From Pyxidicoccus parkwaysis (GTDB taxonomy: Bacteria; Myxococcota; Myxococcia; Myxococcales; Myxococcaceae): 64,000 bases of DNA. Positions 1 to 7,537 of the stretch are shown in pieces (position 1 is the stretch's first letter; the number at the start of each line of letters is the position of its first letter). Under the pieces are notes generated by a model, which saw only the letters and a program-made list of their open reading frames with translations, was not told where the DNA came from and searched no databases. The stretch spans positions 13,003,001-13,067,000 of the forward strand of contig NZ_CP071090.1 in NCBI RefSeq assembly GCF_017301735.1, in the 5' to 3' direction. The translations under genes and the position numbers were made by a program.

Positions 1-9
1 GACTTCTTC

Positions 10-306
10 ATGAGCTCGACGATTCGCTGGGCCCTGTGGGGCACGCTGGTGACGCTGCACGTGCTCGCCACGGTCCGTCCTCCGGAGGCCATCGGCTTCG
101 CCGTGGGCGGCGCCGTCTACGCGCCGCTCATGGTGCTGGAGGCCGTGGGCCTCCCCGTCTATGGGAGGCATGACTCGGGAGGCTGGGCCCATCCCTCGTG
201 GCTCGGGTGGGCCCTGGTCGCCGTCCTCTGGGCGGCCGTGTGGTGGGGCGTGGCGTGGCTCGTGAGCCGGCTGTTGCCGCAGCCGGAGATGCTCAGGTCC
301 CGTTGA
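10..306 (+). CDS. Small integral membrane protein, possibly the 3' part of a longer gene
   Basis: The 98-residue product is hydrophobic, with two or three candidate membrane helices (about residues 5-22, 28-50 and 64-88) and a short basic tail. I do not recognise a family. The three codons before the ATG at 10 are open, so the frame could extend past the left edge and this could be the end of a larger membrane protein. It runs convergently into the GH6 gene and their 3' ends overlap by 14 bases, so there is no terminator space between them. The function is unknown. Confidence 0.5.
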   Translation: MSSTIRWALWGTLVTLHVLATVRPPEAIGFAVGGAVYAPLMVLEAVGLPVYGRHDSGGWAHPSWLGWALVAVLWAAVWWGVAWLVSRLLPQPEMLRSR

Positions 307-1738
307 TGAGCCGGGTGGCCAGGTTCGGGTCGAACTGGCCCGCGGGCGTGTTGGGCGCGATTCCGCACTGCCCGTCGGAATCTCCCGGCACCTTGACCCA
401 GAGCAACATCTCGGCGCCGCCGCCTGTCTGTGCCGTCACGCCCAGCTTGCGCCCGGCGGGGTTGCACCACTCGCCGTTGGAGCCATTGCCGTTGCGACTT
501 GTATCCACCACGAAGGCCCGGGTGTACCCGTAGCGGCTGGACAGCGACGCGTTGACGGAGCCGCCGTAGGACGTGGACTGGGCCGTGGTGAGGTAGTTGG
601 ACACGTTGATGGAGAAGCCTCGGATGTTGCGCACGCCGGCCGACTCCAATCGCTGCGCCATGGTGTCCGCGGCAATCCATGTGGCGTTGCCGCCGTCCAG
701 GTAGGCCCACGTGTTCGGCGCCTTGTCGCGGAACTGCTCGGTGGCGTAGCGCAGCAGGCCCAGCCGCGTCGTGCGCTCGGCGTCGTTGGGGAGGCAGTCG
801 AGCTGCGCGACGGCGTCCGGCTCAATCACCACCACCGCGGGACGGCTTCCGATGGCCGCCGCGAAGGCGGAAATCCATGCGCGGTAGGCCTCGGGGCTTC
901 CCGCGCCACCGGAGGAGTGGCTGCCGCAGTCTCGGCCCGGGATGTTGTAGGCCACGAGCACCGGCAGCTTGTCCGCCGCGTCCGCCGCACCGGCGAAGCC
1001 GGACACCGCGCTGGTGATGTCACCGCTCCAGTTGCCGAACCAGCGCGCCATGGGCTTGCTGGCGATGGAGGACTGGATGCTCGCCGCTCGGCCGTCGCCG
1101 CCGTTGGCGCTCACCCAGTTGGCCGGATTGGAGTTGGGGTCCACGTAGAAGCCGCTCGTCATGCCCAGGGGGCCCGAGCCGCTGCTGCCCGTGCTGAGGG
1201 ACACGTCGTCCACGCGGAAGGTGAACGCACCCGTGCCGCCGAGCTGGAAGGTGACCTGCCCCTGCGGGGTGGTGATGTTGGAGGTGAAGGGGAACGTGAA
1301 GCGCTGCGAGGTGGACGTGAGGGAGATGCGTTGGTCCAGCGGCGCGGTGTACGGCGAGACGCCGAGCTGCACGGTGACGCGCACCGTGACGGGCGTGGAC
1401 GACGAGGCGGTGAAGGCCAGCGTATAGGCCTGGGTGTTGTTGAGGGGAATGGCGTCCTGGCCGAACAGCGCGTCCCAGGGGTTCGCCGTACCGCCGGTGA
1501 CGTCCGCGCGAAGCAGGGCGTTCTCCACGCTCAGTTGCGTGTTGGGCCCCTGCCACCACGGCGAGAAGGTGCCCGAGCTGAAGGTGCCGTTGGAGACGAG
1601 CTCGGTGAGCGACTGGGACACGACGGCGTCCGTGGAGGCCGTGTCCTGCGAGTCCGGCGTGGAGGGCGCGCAGCCCAGCGCGACGCAGAACAGGAGGAGG
1701 CCGGGTGTGCACACGGTTTTCTTGAGGGGGCGGTTCAT
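293..1738 (-). CDS. Secreted GH6 cellulase (endoglucanase/cellobiohydrolase) with N-terminal carbohydrate-binding module
   Basis: The 481-residue lipoprotein or secreted enzyme likely hydrolyses beta-1,4-glucan. From the ATG at 1738 it has a hydrophobic signal ending in a lipobox-like VALGC (Cys23), an Asp/Ser/Thr-rich linker, a beta-rich module at about residues 45-180 resembling CBM4/9, and a GH6 catalytic domain from about residue 190. GH6 hallmarks are VVVIEPDAVAQLDC, which holds the catalytic acid Asp near residue 309, and the DTSRNG motif followed by NPAGRKLG near the C-terminus. An in-frame start 66 bases further upstream exists, but the signal peptide supports 1738. The gene is monocistronic. 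Whether it acts as an endo- or exoglucanase cannot be decided from the sequence. Confidence 0.9.
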   Translation of the reverse strand: MNRPLKKTVCTPGLLLFCVALGCAPSTPDSQDTASTDAVVSQSLTELVSNGTFSSGTFSPWWQGPNTQLSVENALLRADVTGGTANPWDALFGQDAIPLNNTQAYTLAFTASSSTPVTVRVTVQLGVSPYTAPLDQRISLTSTSQRFTFPFTSNITTPQGQVTFQLGGTGAFTFRVDDVSLSTGSSGSGPLGMTSGFYVDPNSNPANWVSANGGDGRAASIQSSIASKPMARWFGNWSGDITSAVSGFAGAADAADKLPVLVAYNIPGRDCGSHSSGGAGSPEAYRAWISAFAAAIGSRPAVVVIEPDAVAQLDCLPNDAERTTRLGLLRYATEQFRDKAPNTWAYLDGGNATWIAADTMAQRLESAGVRNIRGFSINVSNYLTTAQSTSYGGSVNASLSSRYGYTRAFVVDTSRNGNGSNGEWCNPAGRKLGVTAQTGGGAEMLLWVKVPGDSDGQCGIAPNTPAGQFDPNLATRLINGT

Positions 1739-1850
1739 GGTGTCGAGGGGGGATGGAGGGGGACGACGCGAGGCACGGAGCCCCGCATGGGAATGACACA
1801 CCACACGCGGGGATGGCGCATTCCGTCCTCCATTCTCTCAGTGACAGTTG

Positions 1851-3275
1851 TCAGTCAGTCAGCATCATCGGTGGGAGGTAATCACTCACGCGGGTGCGCT
1901 CCCACCATGCACCCGTGTCGCGGCGCTCCTTCCAGGTGGTGAAACGGTAGCGGTACAGGACGGCGCGAATCACGCGCGGTGGACGGTCCGGAAAGGGATT
2001 GCGCCGCAGCAGGCGGAGTGTGGCGGCGTCGCCTTGCAGGAGCTTCTCCAGGAAGGGCACGAACCACCGGTGCGCATAAGACGGAGAGAGGGCGGCGAAC
2101 CACATCAGCCAGTCGAGCCGCAGGTGGTACGGCGCCCACTGGGGCGGGCGCCGCTTCGGGTCCGTGGGCTTGCCTCGGAATTCGTACTCCCGCCATTCGG
2201 TATGTGGCGTGAGGTGCTCGTCGTTCGTGGCCTCGACGACGACCTCGTAGCGCTCGCGGGTGATGCTGCCGAAGGCGCCATAGGTGTTCACGAGGCGGAG
2301 CGGGTCGAAGCTCGCGTTCATGAGCTGCCGCTCCGAGAAGAGGTTGCGCGCGGGCCGGTAGGAGAGCACGACGAGGAGCGCGGACACCGCGAGGACGAGC
2401 CCGTCATGCCAGGGGACGACGGCCATGTCGGGCCGCTCCAGCGGCAGTACGTGCCCGAGCACGCTGTCATCCAGCGCGGAGGCCGCGAGGATGATGGTGA
2501 TGAAGTTGAGCCAGGAGTAGTTGCCGCTCAGCACGAGCCACGACTGGGTGAGCGCCATGAACAGCCCCGCGAAGGTGGCGATGGGCTGGGGGAAGAAGAG
2601 CAGGAACGGCGCGACGAGCTGGGCGAAGTGACTCCCGAGCACTTCGAGCCGGTGCAGCGGCTTGGGCAGGTGGTGGAAGTACCAGGAGAGCGGGTTGGGC
2701 ATCGGCTGCGTCTCGTGGTGGTAGTCGAGGCAGGAGAGGTCTCTCCAGCACGCGTCTCCGCGCATCTTGATGAGGCCGGCGCCGAACTCGACGCGGAACA
2801 GCAGCCACCGGAAGAGCCACAGGAGCGGGGCGGGCACCGCGCTCCACGCTGGTCCGAGGAACGCGGCGAGGAAGCCCGCTTCGAGCAGGAGCGACTCCCA
2901 GCCGAAGGCGTAGAACGTCTGCCCGACGTTGACGATGGAGAGGTAGAGGGCCCAAAGAGCGAGCCACGTCGCGACGGTGAGCGGCACCGGCCAGGAGTCG
3001 GTCAGTCCCAGCACGACGGTGAGCGACAGGAGGATGCCTACGAGCGAGACGGCGACGAGCAGGCGGTCGGAGTAGCGCAGGTGGAACACGCTCGGCGCTT
3101 CCCAGAAGCGCCTCCGAGCGAGGTAGCGCGGAACGGGAAGGAGGCCGTGCTCACCGAGCAGCGGCCGGAATTGTTCCAGCGCGACGAGGAAGGCGCTGAG
3201 GTAGCAGAGCCCGATGCCGCGTTGGAGCACGAGCCGCGCAATCCAGAGGTCCGGAGCGTGGAACCAGTCAGGCAT
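1851..3275 (-). CDS. Lipase maturation factor family membrane protein
   Basis: The 474-residue polytopic protein resembles the LMF1 (lipase maturation factor) family. The N-terminus has the family's layout: a short WF...LWIARLVLQRGIG segment, a GLLP motif and then multiple transmembrane helices up to about residue 300. The soluble C-terminal half is rich in Trp, Tyr and Arg, including YEFRGKPTDPKRRPP and PYHLRLDWLMWFA. In vertebrates LMF1 helps fold dimeric lipases in the ER; the role of the bacterial homologues is not established. The gene stands alone between two convergent or divergent neighbours, and no lipase gene is adjacent. Family assignment is fairly sure; function is inference. Confidence 0.85.
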   Translation of the reverse strand: MPDWFHAPDLWIARLVLQRGIGLCYLSAFLVALEQFRPLLGEHGLLPVPRYLARRRFWEAPSVFHLRYSDRLLVAVSLVGILLSLTVVLGLTDSWPVPLTVATWLALWALYLSIVNVGQTFYAFGWESLLLEAGFLAAFLGPAWSAVPAPLLWLFRWLLFRVEFGAGLIKMRGDACWRDLSCLDYHHETQPMPNPLSWYFHHLPKPLHRLEVLGSHFAQLVAPFLLFFPQPIATFAGLFMALTQSWLVLSGNYSWLNFITIILAASALDDSVLGHVLPLERPDMAVVPWHDGLVLAVSALLVVLSYRPARNLFSERQLMNASFDPLRLVNTYGAFGSITRERYEVVVEATNDEHLTPHTEWREYEFRGKPTDPKRRPPQWAPYHLRLDWLMWFAALSPSYAHRWFVPFLEKLLQGDAATLRLLRRNPFPDRPPRVIRAVLYRYRFTTWKERRDTGAWWERTRVSDYLPPMMLTD

Positions 3276-3420
3276 GGCTCAACGCTATGTCCGGATGCGG
3301 GCTCCTTCAGGAGCGGCGGTGCGTCCGCCCGATGGCTTGTTTGCCCGCGACCAGGTGGCCAGCGCCAACGGAAGTGCACCGCTCACGAGACAACGCGCTC
3401 AAGGCTCACCGAGGGCGGCG

Positions 3421-3756
3421 TCACAACGGCATGTTGACCGCGACGCCCTCGCGGCCGGAAGCCCAATCGCGCAAGTACTTGTTGAGCTCCCCGAAGAACG
3501 ACACCGACACCAGCTCCGCCACCGCGAAGAGCTCACGGAGCAGGGGCTCCACGTGGTTGTTATGCGTTTCGGCCGCGTCGGCGTCGGCGTACTCCTCGAT
3601 GATCGAATAATGACCGGGCTTCTGCGTGGTGAACCACTGGTAGCGCAACGTTCCCGGCTCGGTCGCGGCGGCAGAGGCCAATGCCCGCGCCACCCGCAGG
3701 AACTCTGTCTCCCCGCCGGTCTGTGTTCTGAACTCACATAGCACCGTAAGACTCAT
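3421..3756 (-). CDS. ABM-domain (antibiotic biosynthesis monooxygenase-like) protein
   Basis: The 111-residue single-domain protein has the dimeric ferredoxin-like ABM fold pattern: MSLTVLCEF at the start, LRYQWFTTQKPGHYSIIEEY in the middle strand and a helix ending in HVEPLL. Relatives include quinol monooxygenases such as YgiN and small cofactor-independent oxygenases, so an oxygenase or stress role is plausible but not shown. I chose the ATG at 3756 because an AGGAG site lies 6 bases upstream and the ABM fold begins at once. The frame stays open further upstream but encodes low-complexity Arg/Pro sequence. Confidence 0.8.
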   Translation of the reverse strand: MSLTVLCEFRTQTGGETEFLRVARALASAAATEPGTLRYQWFTTQKPGHYSIIEEYADADAAETHNNHVEPLLRELFAVAELVSVSFFGELNKYLRDWASGREGVAVNMPL

Positions 3757-3910
3757 CCGATTCTCCTGCGCAGGCCGCGCTTCGAGGGACGGTTTTCGTC
3801 GTACCACCCGGCGGGCCAGAAGTCGTTTGATAACGCGCGAGAGGGAGCGGAGCCCTGGGGACCGCTTCATGCAGCAGCGCCCCTGGAGTGGGCGTGGCAC
3901 GTCACAAAGT

Positions 3911-4427
3911 TCACTCAGTCCTCGGGGCCAGAAGTGGCGGGGCGAGCGGTCTGGAAGACGGGCGCGTAGCACTCTCCGTCCTTGAACAGATAGCCGTTCT
4001 CGTCACAGCCCTTCCGGTCCAGCGTCTGCTTCAGCCAGCAGTACCCCTGGATGGGAACCTGCGCCTTGCTCGGGCAGCGGCCATTGGAATCAGTCCGTCG
4101 TTGTCCCGGGACGGGCCTGGGTGGCAGGTCGAGAGCGATGGTCACCAATGCCGAGGATGGAGCGGTGGACTCAGGTTCCGTCAGTGCGGAGTCCCCGACG
4201 GCCACTGTGCCTCCGTCCCTCGTGTCCTTCTTTGCGGAAATGGGCACGTCTCCGAGCAGCGTGCTCAGCAGCCATGTGATTCCCAGCGCCACCAGTGGCA
4301 CTCCCGCAGCGGCTGCGAAGTTCCAGCGCTTCCTGCTCTTGCGTCGGCGGCGGAGCGGGATGCGCCGCGAGGAATCACTCATGTCGGCGGGCCTGGCTGC
4401 TTCCGAGGCGAAGAGAGGCACATCCGC
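3911..4427. repeat. 517-bp direct repeat, copy 1 (copy 2 at 5371-5887)
   Basis: Bases 3911-4427 align with 5371-5887 at a constant offset of 1460 with no insertion or deletion. Similarity starts exactly at tcactcagtcct and ends after catccgc. The encoded residues are about 90 percent identical. The two copies flank a 943-bp segment carrying the Cys-rich lipoprotein and DUSAM genes, the arrangement expected after a tandem duplication and partial loss. Confidence 0.9.
3915..4421 (-). pseudogene. Duplicated 3' fragment of the Ser/Thr kinase gene (kinase domain absent)
   Basis: This open frame encodes about 168 residues that match the juxtamembrane, transmembrane and four-cysteine C-terminal part of the kinase at 5375-6781, with roughly 17 differences and no gap. 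The kinase catalytic domain is missing. The only in-frame start near the 5' edge is a GTG that corresponds to an internal Val of the full-length kinase, and no convincing ribosome-binding site precedes it. It sits downstream of the DUSAM gene. It is most simply a remnant of a tandem duplication. Because the frame has stayed open and most changes are conservative, expression as a small membrane-anchored decoy is possible but unsupported. Confidence 0.75.
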
Positions 4428-4469
4428 TCTGGCGGCGTGCGACGCCGCCGTGTGCTCTCCGGTTCTTCG

Positions 4470-4844
4470 TCATGGGTCGTCGGCCATGTCGTCTAGCTGC
4501 TCCTGCGCCAGCAGCCGGTAATACGGCACGACTTCGACGGCGAGCACGTCGCGCATCTCCTGGCGCGCGCTGTCGAAGTCACCAGCGTTCCGGTGCCGGT
4601 GCATCCGATGAATGGCGTCCGTTAGCCTGTTCGAGCCGTCCGTGATGCGACGTGCGGCCTCACGTATCAGGGCCAGTGCTCCGGTATCGGTGCGTACGGC
4701 TGCATCCGCGTCAGCAAGGGCAACCTCACGCGCGGTACGCAGCAGCAACGCGCGCACCTCGTCTGTGAGCACCAGCGGTGCCCCTTCGCGCAGGGTCTGG
4801 CGAGCAAGTGCGCGGAACGGGTGCCAGTTAGGAGTGTCGCTCAT
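4470..4844 (-). CDS. DUSAM domain-type protein (myxobacterial paralogous family)
   Basis: The 124-residue, mostly helical, soluble protein matches what I recall of the DUSAM / TIGR02267-like family that is expanded in Myxococcus. Recognisable segments are VLTDEVRALLLRTAREVALA, RRITDGSNRLTDAIHRMHRH and the C-terminal EMRDVLAVEVVPYYRLLAQ. No enzymatic motif is visible and the function of the family is unknown. Its ATG lies 3 bases after the stop of the Cys-rich lipoprotein gene, so the two are probably co-transcribed and perhaps translationally coupled. It lies inside the segment bracketed by the two kinase-tail repeats. Confidence 0.75.
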   Translation of the reverse strand: MSDTPNWHPFRALARQTLREGAPLVLTDEVRALLLRTAREVALADADAAVRTDTGALALIREAARRITDGSNRLTDAIHRMHRHRNAGDFDSARQEMRDVLAVEVVPYYRLLAQEQLDDMADDP

Positions 4845-4847
4845 GAG

Positions 4848-5255
4848 TCAACGCTTCTTGCTCGGGCGACAGGTGTCCAGTGGCCATTCCTGTTGTCCTT
4901 CGCAGAGGCGGAGGCAGTCGTAGCAGGGGCCCGAGTAGATGCCTTCCTTGCAGTCGCCATAGCTTCGGATGCATCGCCGCTTCCACTCCGGCAAGGCCGA
5001 GTTGTGCGAGTCGTCCCATTCCTGGGCCGCGTCGGCCGCCGCTTTCCCCCCGCCCATGAGGACGGCGGTCTCGGCAGCGGAGAGACCGCACCCCTCCGGG
5101 CCGAAGCGCTGGATGCAACACGATTCGCTGTCCATGCAGGTGGCTTGGGCATAGGCGTCGCGGCGGCTCCCCGTAGAGTGCGCGGAGCCGGAGCATCCCA
5201 GCGCTAGGGCAGCGAGCAATAGCAATACCGATTTCGGCTTAATCTGCTTTTGCAT
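4848..5255 (-). CDS. Cysteine-rich lipoprotein of unknown function
   Basis: The 135-residue protein starts with a basic n-region, a leucine-rich core and the lipobox ALGCSG (Cys21), so it should be lipidated and exported. The mature part contains nine further cysteines in pairs and clusters, including SCCIQRFGPEGCG, RRCIRSYGDCK and GPCYDCLRLCEG, which suggests a disulfide-stabilised domain. A helical Ala-rich stretch with KAAADAAQEWDD lies between them. I do not recognise a named family. It is followed 3 bases later by the DUSAM gene. A broadly similar Cys-rich lipoprotein design appears at 44709-45206, but with no clear sequence match. Confidence 0.7.
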   Translation of the reverse strand: MQKQIKPKSVLLLLAALALGCSGSAHSTGSRRDAYAQATCMDSESCCIQRFGPEGCGLSAAETAVLMGGGKAAADAAQEWDDSHNSALPEWKRRCIRSYGDCKEGIYSGPCYDCLRLCEGQQEWPLDTCRPSKKR

Positions 5256-5370
5256 GAATAGAACACTAGGCTCGCTTTGGAGTTTGCGTCTAGTGCTCCG
5301 GGCTCATGCTGCGGGTTGCGCTCTGGTGGCTCCGCTACGTGGACGCTGGCCCTGCATCGCCCCACGGTGA

Positions 5371-5887
5371 TCACTCAGTCCTTGGGGCCAGAAGTGGCAG
5401 GGCGGGCGGTCTGGAAGACGGGCGCGTAGCACTCTCCGTCCTTGTACAGATAGCCGTTCTCGTCGCAGCCCTTCCGGTCCAGGGTCTGCTTCAGCCAGCA
5501 GTATCCCTGGATGGGAACCTGCGCCTTGATTGGGCAGCGGCCATTGGAATCTGTCCGGCGTTGTCCCGGGACGGGCCTGGGGGGTACGTCGAGAGCGATG
5601 CTCACCAATGCTGAGGGCGGAGCAGTGGACTCAGGTTCCGTCAGGGCGGAGTCCCCGACGGCCACCGTGCCGCCGTCCCTCGTATCCCTCTTGGCCGAAA
5701 TGGACACGTCTCCGAGCAGTGCGCTCAGCAGCCAGGTGATTCCCAGCGCCACCAGCGGCACTCCCGCAGCGGCTGCGAAGTCCCAGCGCTTCCTGCGCTT
5801 GCCTCGGCGGCGGAGAGGGATGCGGCGCGAGGATGCACTCACGTCGACGGGCCTGGCTTCTTCCGCTGCGAAGAGAGGCACATCCGC
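5371..5887. repeat. 517-bp direct repeat, copy 2 (within the kinase gene)
   Basis: This is the partner of 3911-4427 and covers the last part of the kinase reading frame plus four bases beyond the stop. The alignment has a fixed 1460-base offset. Beyond 5887 the kinase sequence continues normally, so this is taken as the parental copy. Confidence 0.9.
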
Positions 5888-6781
5888 CTCAGGCCCGGCC
5901 TCGCGCGCAGCCGCCTCCAGCGCTTCGGCCAGTTCGCTTGCGCTGTCGCGCGTGTCCGGATGCACGGAGAGCATCCGCGAAACGAGAGCGTCCAACTCGA
6001 CGCAGCAGCGCCCATTGAGGACTCGCGGCGCGAGGTGAGTCGTGCCTTCTGGTCGCCACAAGCGGGCTCCCTCACCCGCCAGCCCCAGCATTGGCGAGTA
6101 CTCGCCAGTCACCAGCCGGTACGCGGTGACGCCCAGCGCGAAGAGGTCATCCGCCGGTCCGGGCGCATAGGGGACGGATGGGTCGGGACCGGGACGCAGC
6201 ACGGTGCGCCACGCCTCGGGCGAGCGGTATGCCGGCGTTCCTGGTGGAAACGGCGGCCAGGTGATGGTGGCGGCGCCAACGTAGTGTCCGGAGCCGAAGT
6301 CGGTCAGGAAGACCCGACCATCGCCATCCCGCACGACGATGTTTCCGCCCTTCACATCCCGGTGCACGCCACCCGCTGCATGCGTCGCCTCCAGCGCCCG
6401 CGCGAGGCTGGCGAGGCACGCGAGCACCTGCCGGGAGGTGGGGCGTTGCTCCTCCGCCCAGTCATAGAGAGGCAGGCCTTCCACCCACTCCATGGCGAGA
6501 AACGGGTAGACGGTGCCGGCCGCGTCCTGCCATTCCCCGTGGCCGATGAGGCGGGGGACGTTGGAATGATGGATGCGTGAGAGCAGCTCTGCTTCACGTG
6601 CGAAGCGTTCATCCCGAGGGTGCAGGGCCATCTTGAGGGCCACGAACCCGGGGAGCCCGTCCGCCCTGATGGCGAGATAGACGGCGCCATAGACGCCGAG
6701 CCCCCGCCGTTCCAGCACGCGCCATGAGCCCACGCGTGTGCCCGGGCGAAGCCGTGCCGGGTTCAGGTTGCCAGGCGCCAT
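5375..6781 (-). CDS. Membrane-anchored eukaryotic-like Ser/Thr protein kinase
   Basis: The 468-residue protein has a cytoplasmic kinase domain (about residues 15-300), a basic juxtamembrane stretch, one transmembrane helix (AAAAGVPLVALGITWLLSAL, about 335-355) and a short exported tail with four cysteines. Kinase motifs look complete: glycine loop GLGVYG, VALK (Lys50), HRDVKGGN (Asp142, Asn147), DFG at 161-163 and GTPAYRSPEAW in the activation segment. Myxobacteria carry large families of such kinases, so substrates cannot be predicted. The 3' end is duplicated at 3911-4427. The HNH/zinc-knuckle gene lies 90 bases upstream on the same strand. Confidence 0.92.
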   Translation of the reverse strand: MAPGNLNPARLRPGTRVGSWRVLERRGLGVYGAVYLAIRADGLPGFVALKMALHPRDERFAREAELLSRIHHSNVPRLIGHGEWQDAAGTVYPFLAMEWVEGLPLYDWAEEQRPTSRQVLACLASLARALEATHAAGGVHRDVKGGNIVVRDGDGRVFLTDFGSGHYVGAATITWPPFPPGTPAYRSPEAWRTVLRPGPDPSVPYAPGPADDLFALGVTAYRLVTGEYSPMLGLAGEGARLWRPEGTTHLAPRVLNGRCCVELDALVSRMLSVHPDTRDSASELAEALEAAAREAGPEADVPLFAAEEARPVDVSASSRRIPLRRRGKRRKRWDFAAAAGVPLVALGITWLLSALLGDVSISAKRDTRDGGTVAVGDSALTEPESTAPPSALVSIALDVPPRPVPGQRRTDSNGRCPIKAQVPIQGYCWLKQTLDRKGCDENGYLYKDGECYAPVFQTARPATSGPKD

Positions 6782-6871
6782 GAGGGTCTCGTGCAGGTGC
6801 GGCTCCTCGGGAAGACTCGTGGGGCGATGACCATGGAGGCGATGTCGGAGCGCGGTGGGTCCATTGGCCGC

Positions 6872-7261
6872 TCAGAAGTCGTCCTCGTCGTCATCGTCCC
6901 ATTCGTCGTCATCCCACTCATCGTCGAAGTCGTCCTCATCCAGGTCGAGGTCATTGCCCTCGAAGTCACTCGTGGCATGGCAATCGGCGGCCCAGTGGCC
7001 GGAACGGCCACACCGGAAGCAGGCGTCAGGGTCTTCCTGGTGGATCCGGTCGTGGATGCTGTCCTTGAGCGTTACGAGATTCCGGCTCCGGTTGTCCTGC
7101 TTGTCTCCATTGATGTGGTGGACTTCTTCGCCTGGGAGGGGCTCACGTCCGAGCTGCTTCTCGGCCACGCGGCGATGGGTGAAGACCCAGCGGCCCTCTC
7201 TCTCGTCGTAGAATTGCCGGTAGCCACTGGAATTCACCCGGGTCTTCAACTTGCCGGTCAT
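6872..7261 (-). CDS. HNH nuclease-like protein fused to a CCHC zinc knuckle and acidic tail
   Basis: The 129-residue protein has three parts. Residues 10-75 resemble phage and bacterial HNH endonucleases of the HNH_3 type, with the metal-site motif EEVHHINGDKQDNRSRNL (His48, His49, Asn57, Asn61). Residues 81-94 form CFRCGRSGHWAADC, a perfect C-x2-C-x4-H-x4-C zinc knuckle of the kind found in retroviral nucleocapsids and eukaryotic RNA-binding proteins. Residues 100-129 are almost all Asp and Glu. A DNA- or RNA-directed nuclease is likely, with the knuckle giving single-strand binding. The initiating ATG at 7261 has only a weak purine-rich site upstream. Confidence 0.85.
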   Translation of the reverse strand: MTGKLKTRVNSSGYRQFYDEREGRWVFTHRRVAEKQLGREPLPGEEVHHINGDKQDNRSRNLVTLKDSIHDRIHQEDPDACFRCGRSGHWAADCHATSDFEGNDLDLDEDDFDDEWDDDEWDDDDEDDF

Positions 7262-7537
7262 GCCCGCCCCCGCTTGCGCAGTGATGACGCAAGCTCACAC
7301 CACGGTGCCCGTGTCAGCAAGCACAGCGGGTCCGGTGCTCAGGCGATTCGCAGCTCCGGGCGCAGAGACTCTGGAACGTGGGCATGAATCGGATGCGCGA
7401 AGCTCCGCAGCGGCGTCATGCCGGCCCCGGGTCCGTGCGACCCTTGCACCTTCCTCCACGGAGTCCCCAGCGCAGGCGCCCGTTGTCTGACGCGTCTCGC
7501 TCCGCCAAGATGAATGGCTGCTCATGGGGAGGGGGAT

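Noticed and set aside
1848..3437. Long plus-strand open frame opposite the LMF-like gene
   Set aside because: The product is low-complexity and repetitive in charged residues. The minus-strand frame has consistent transmembrane helices and family motifs.
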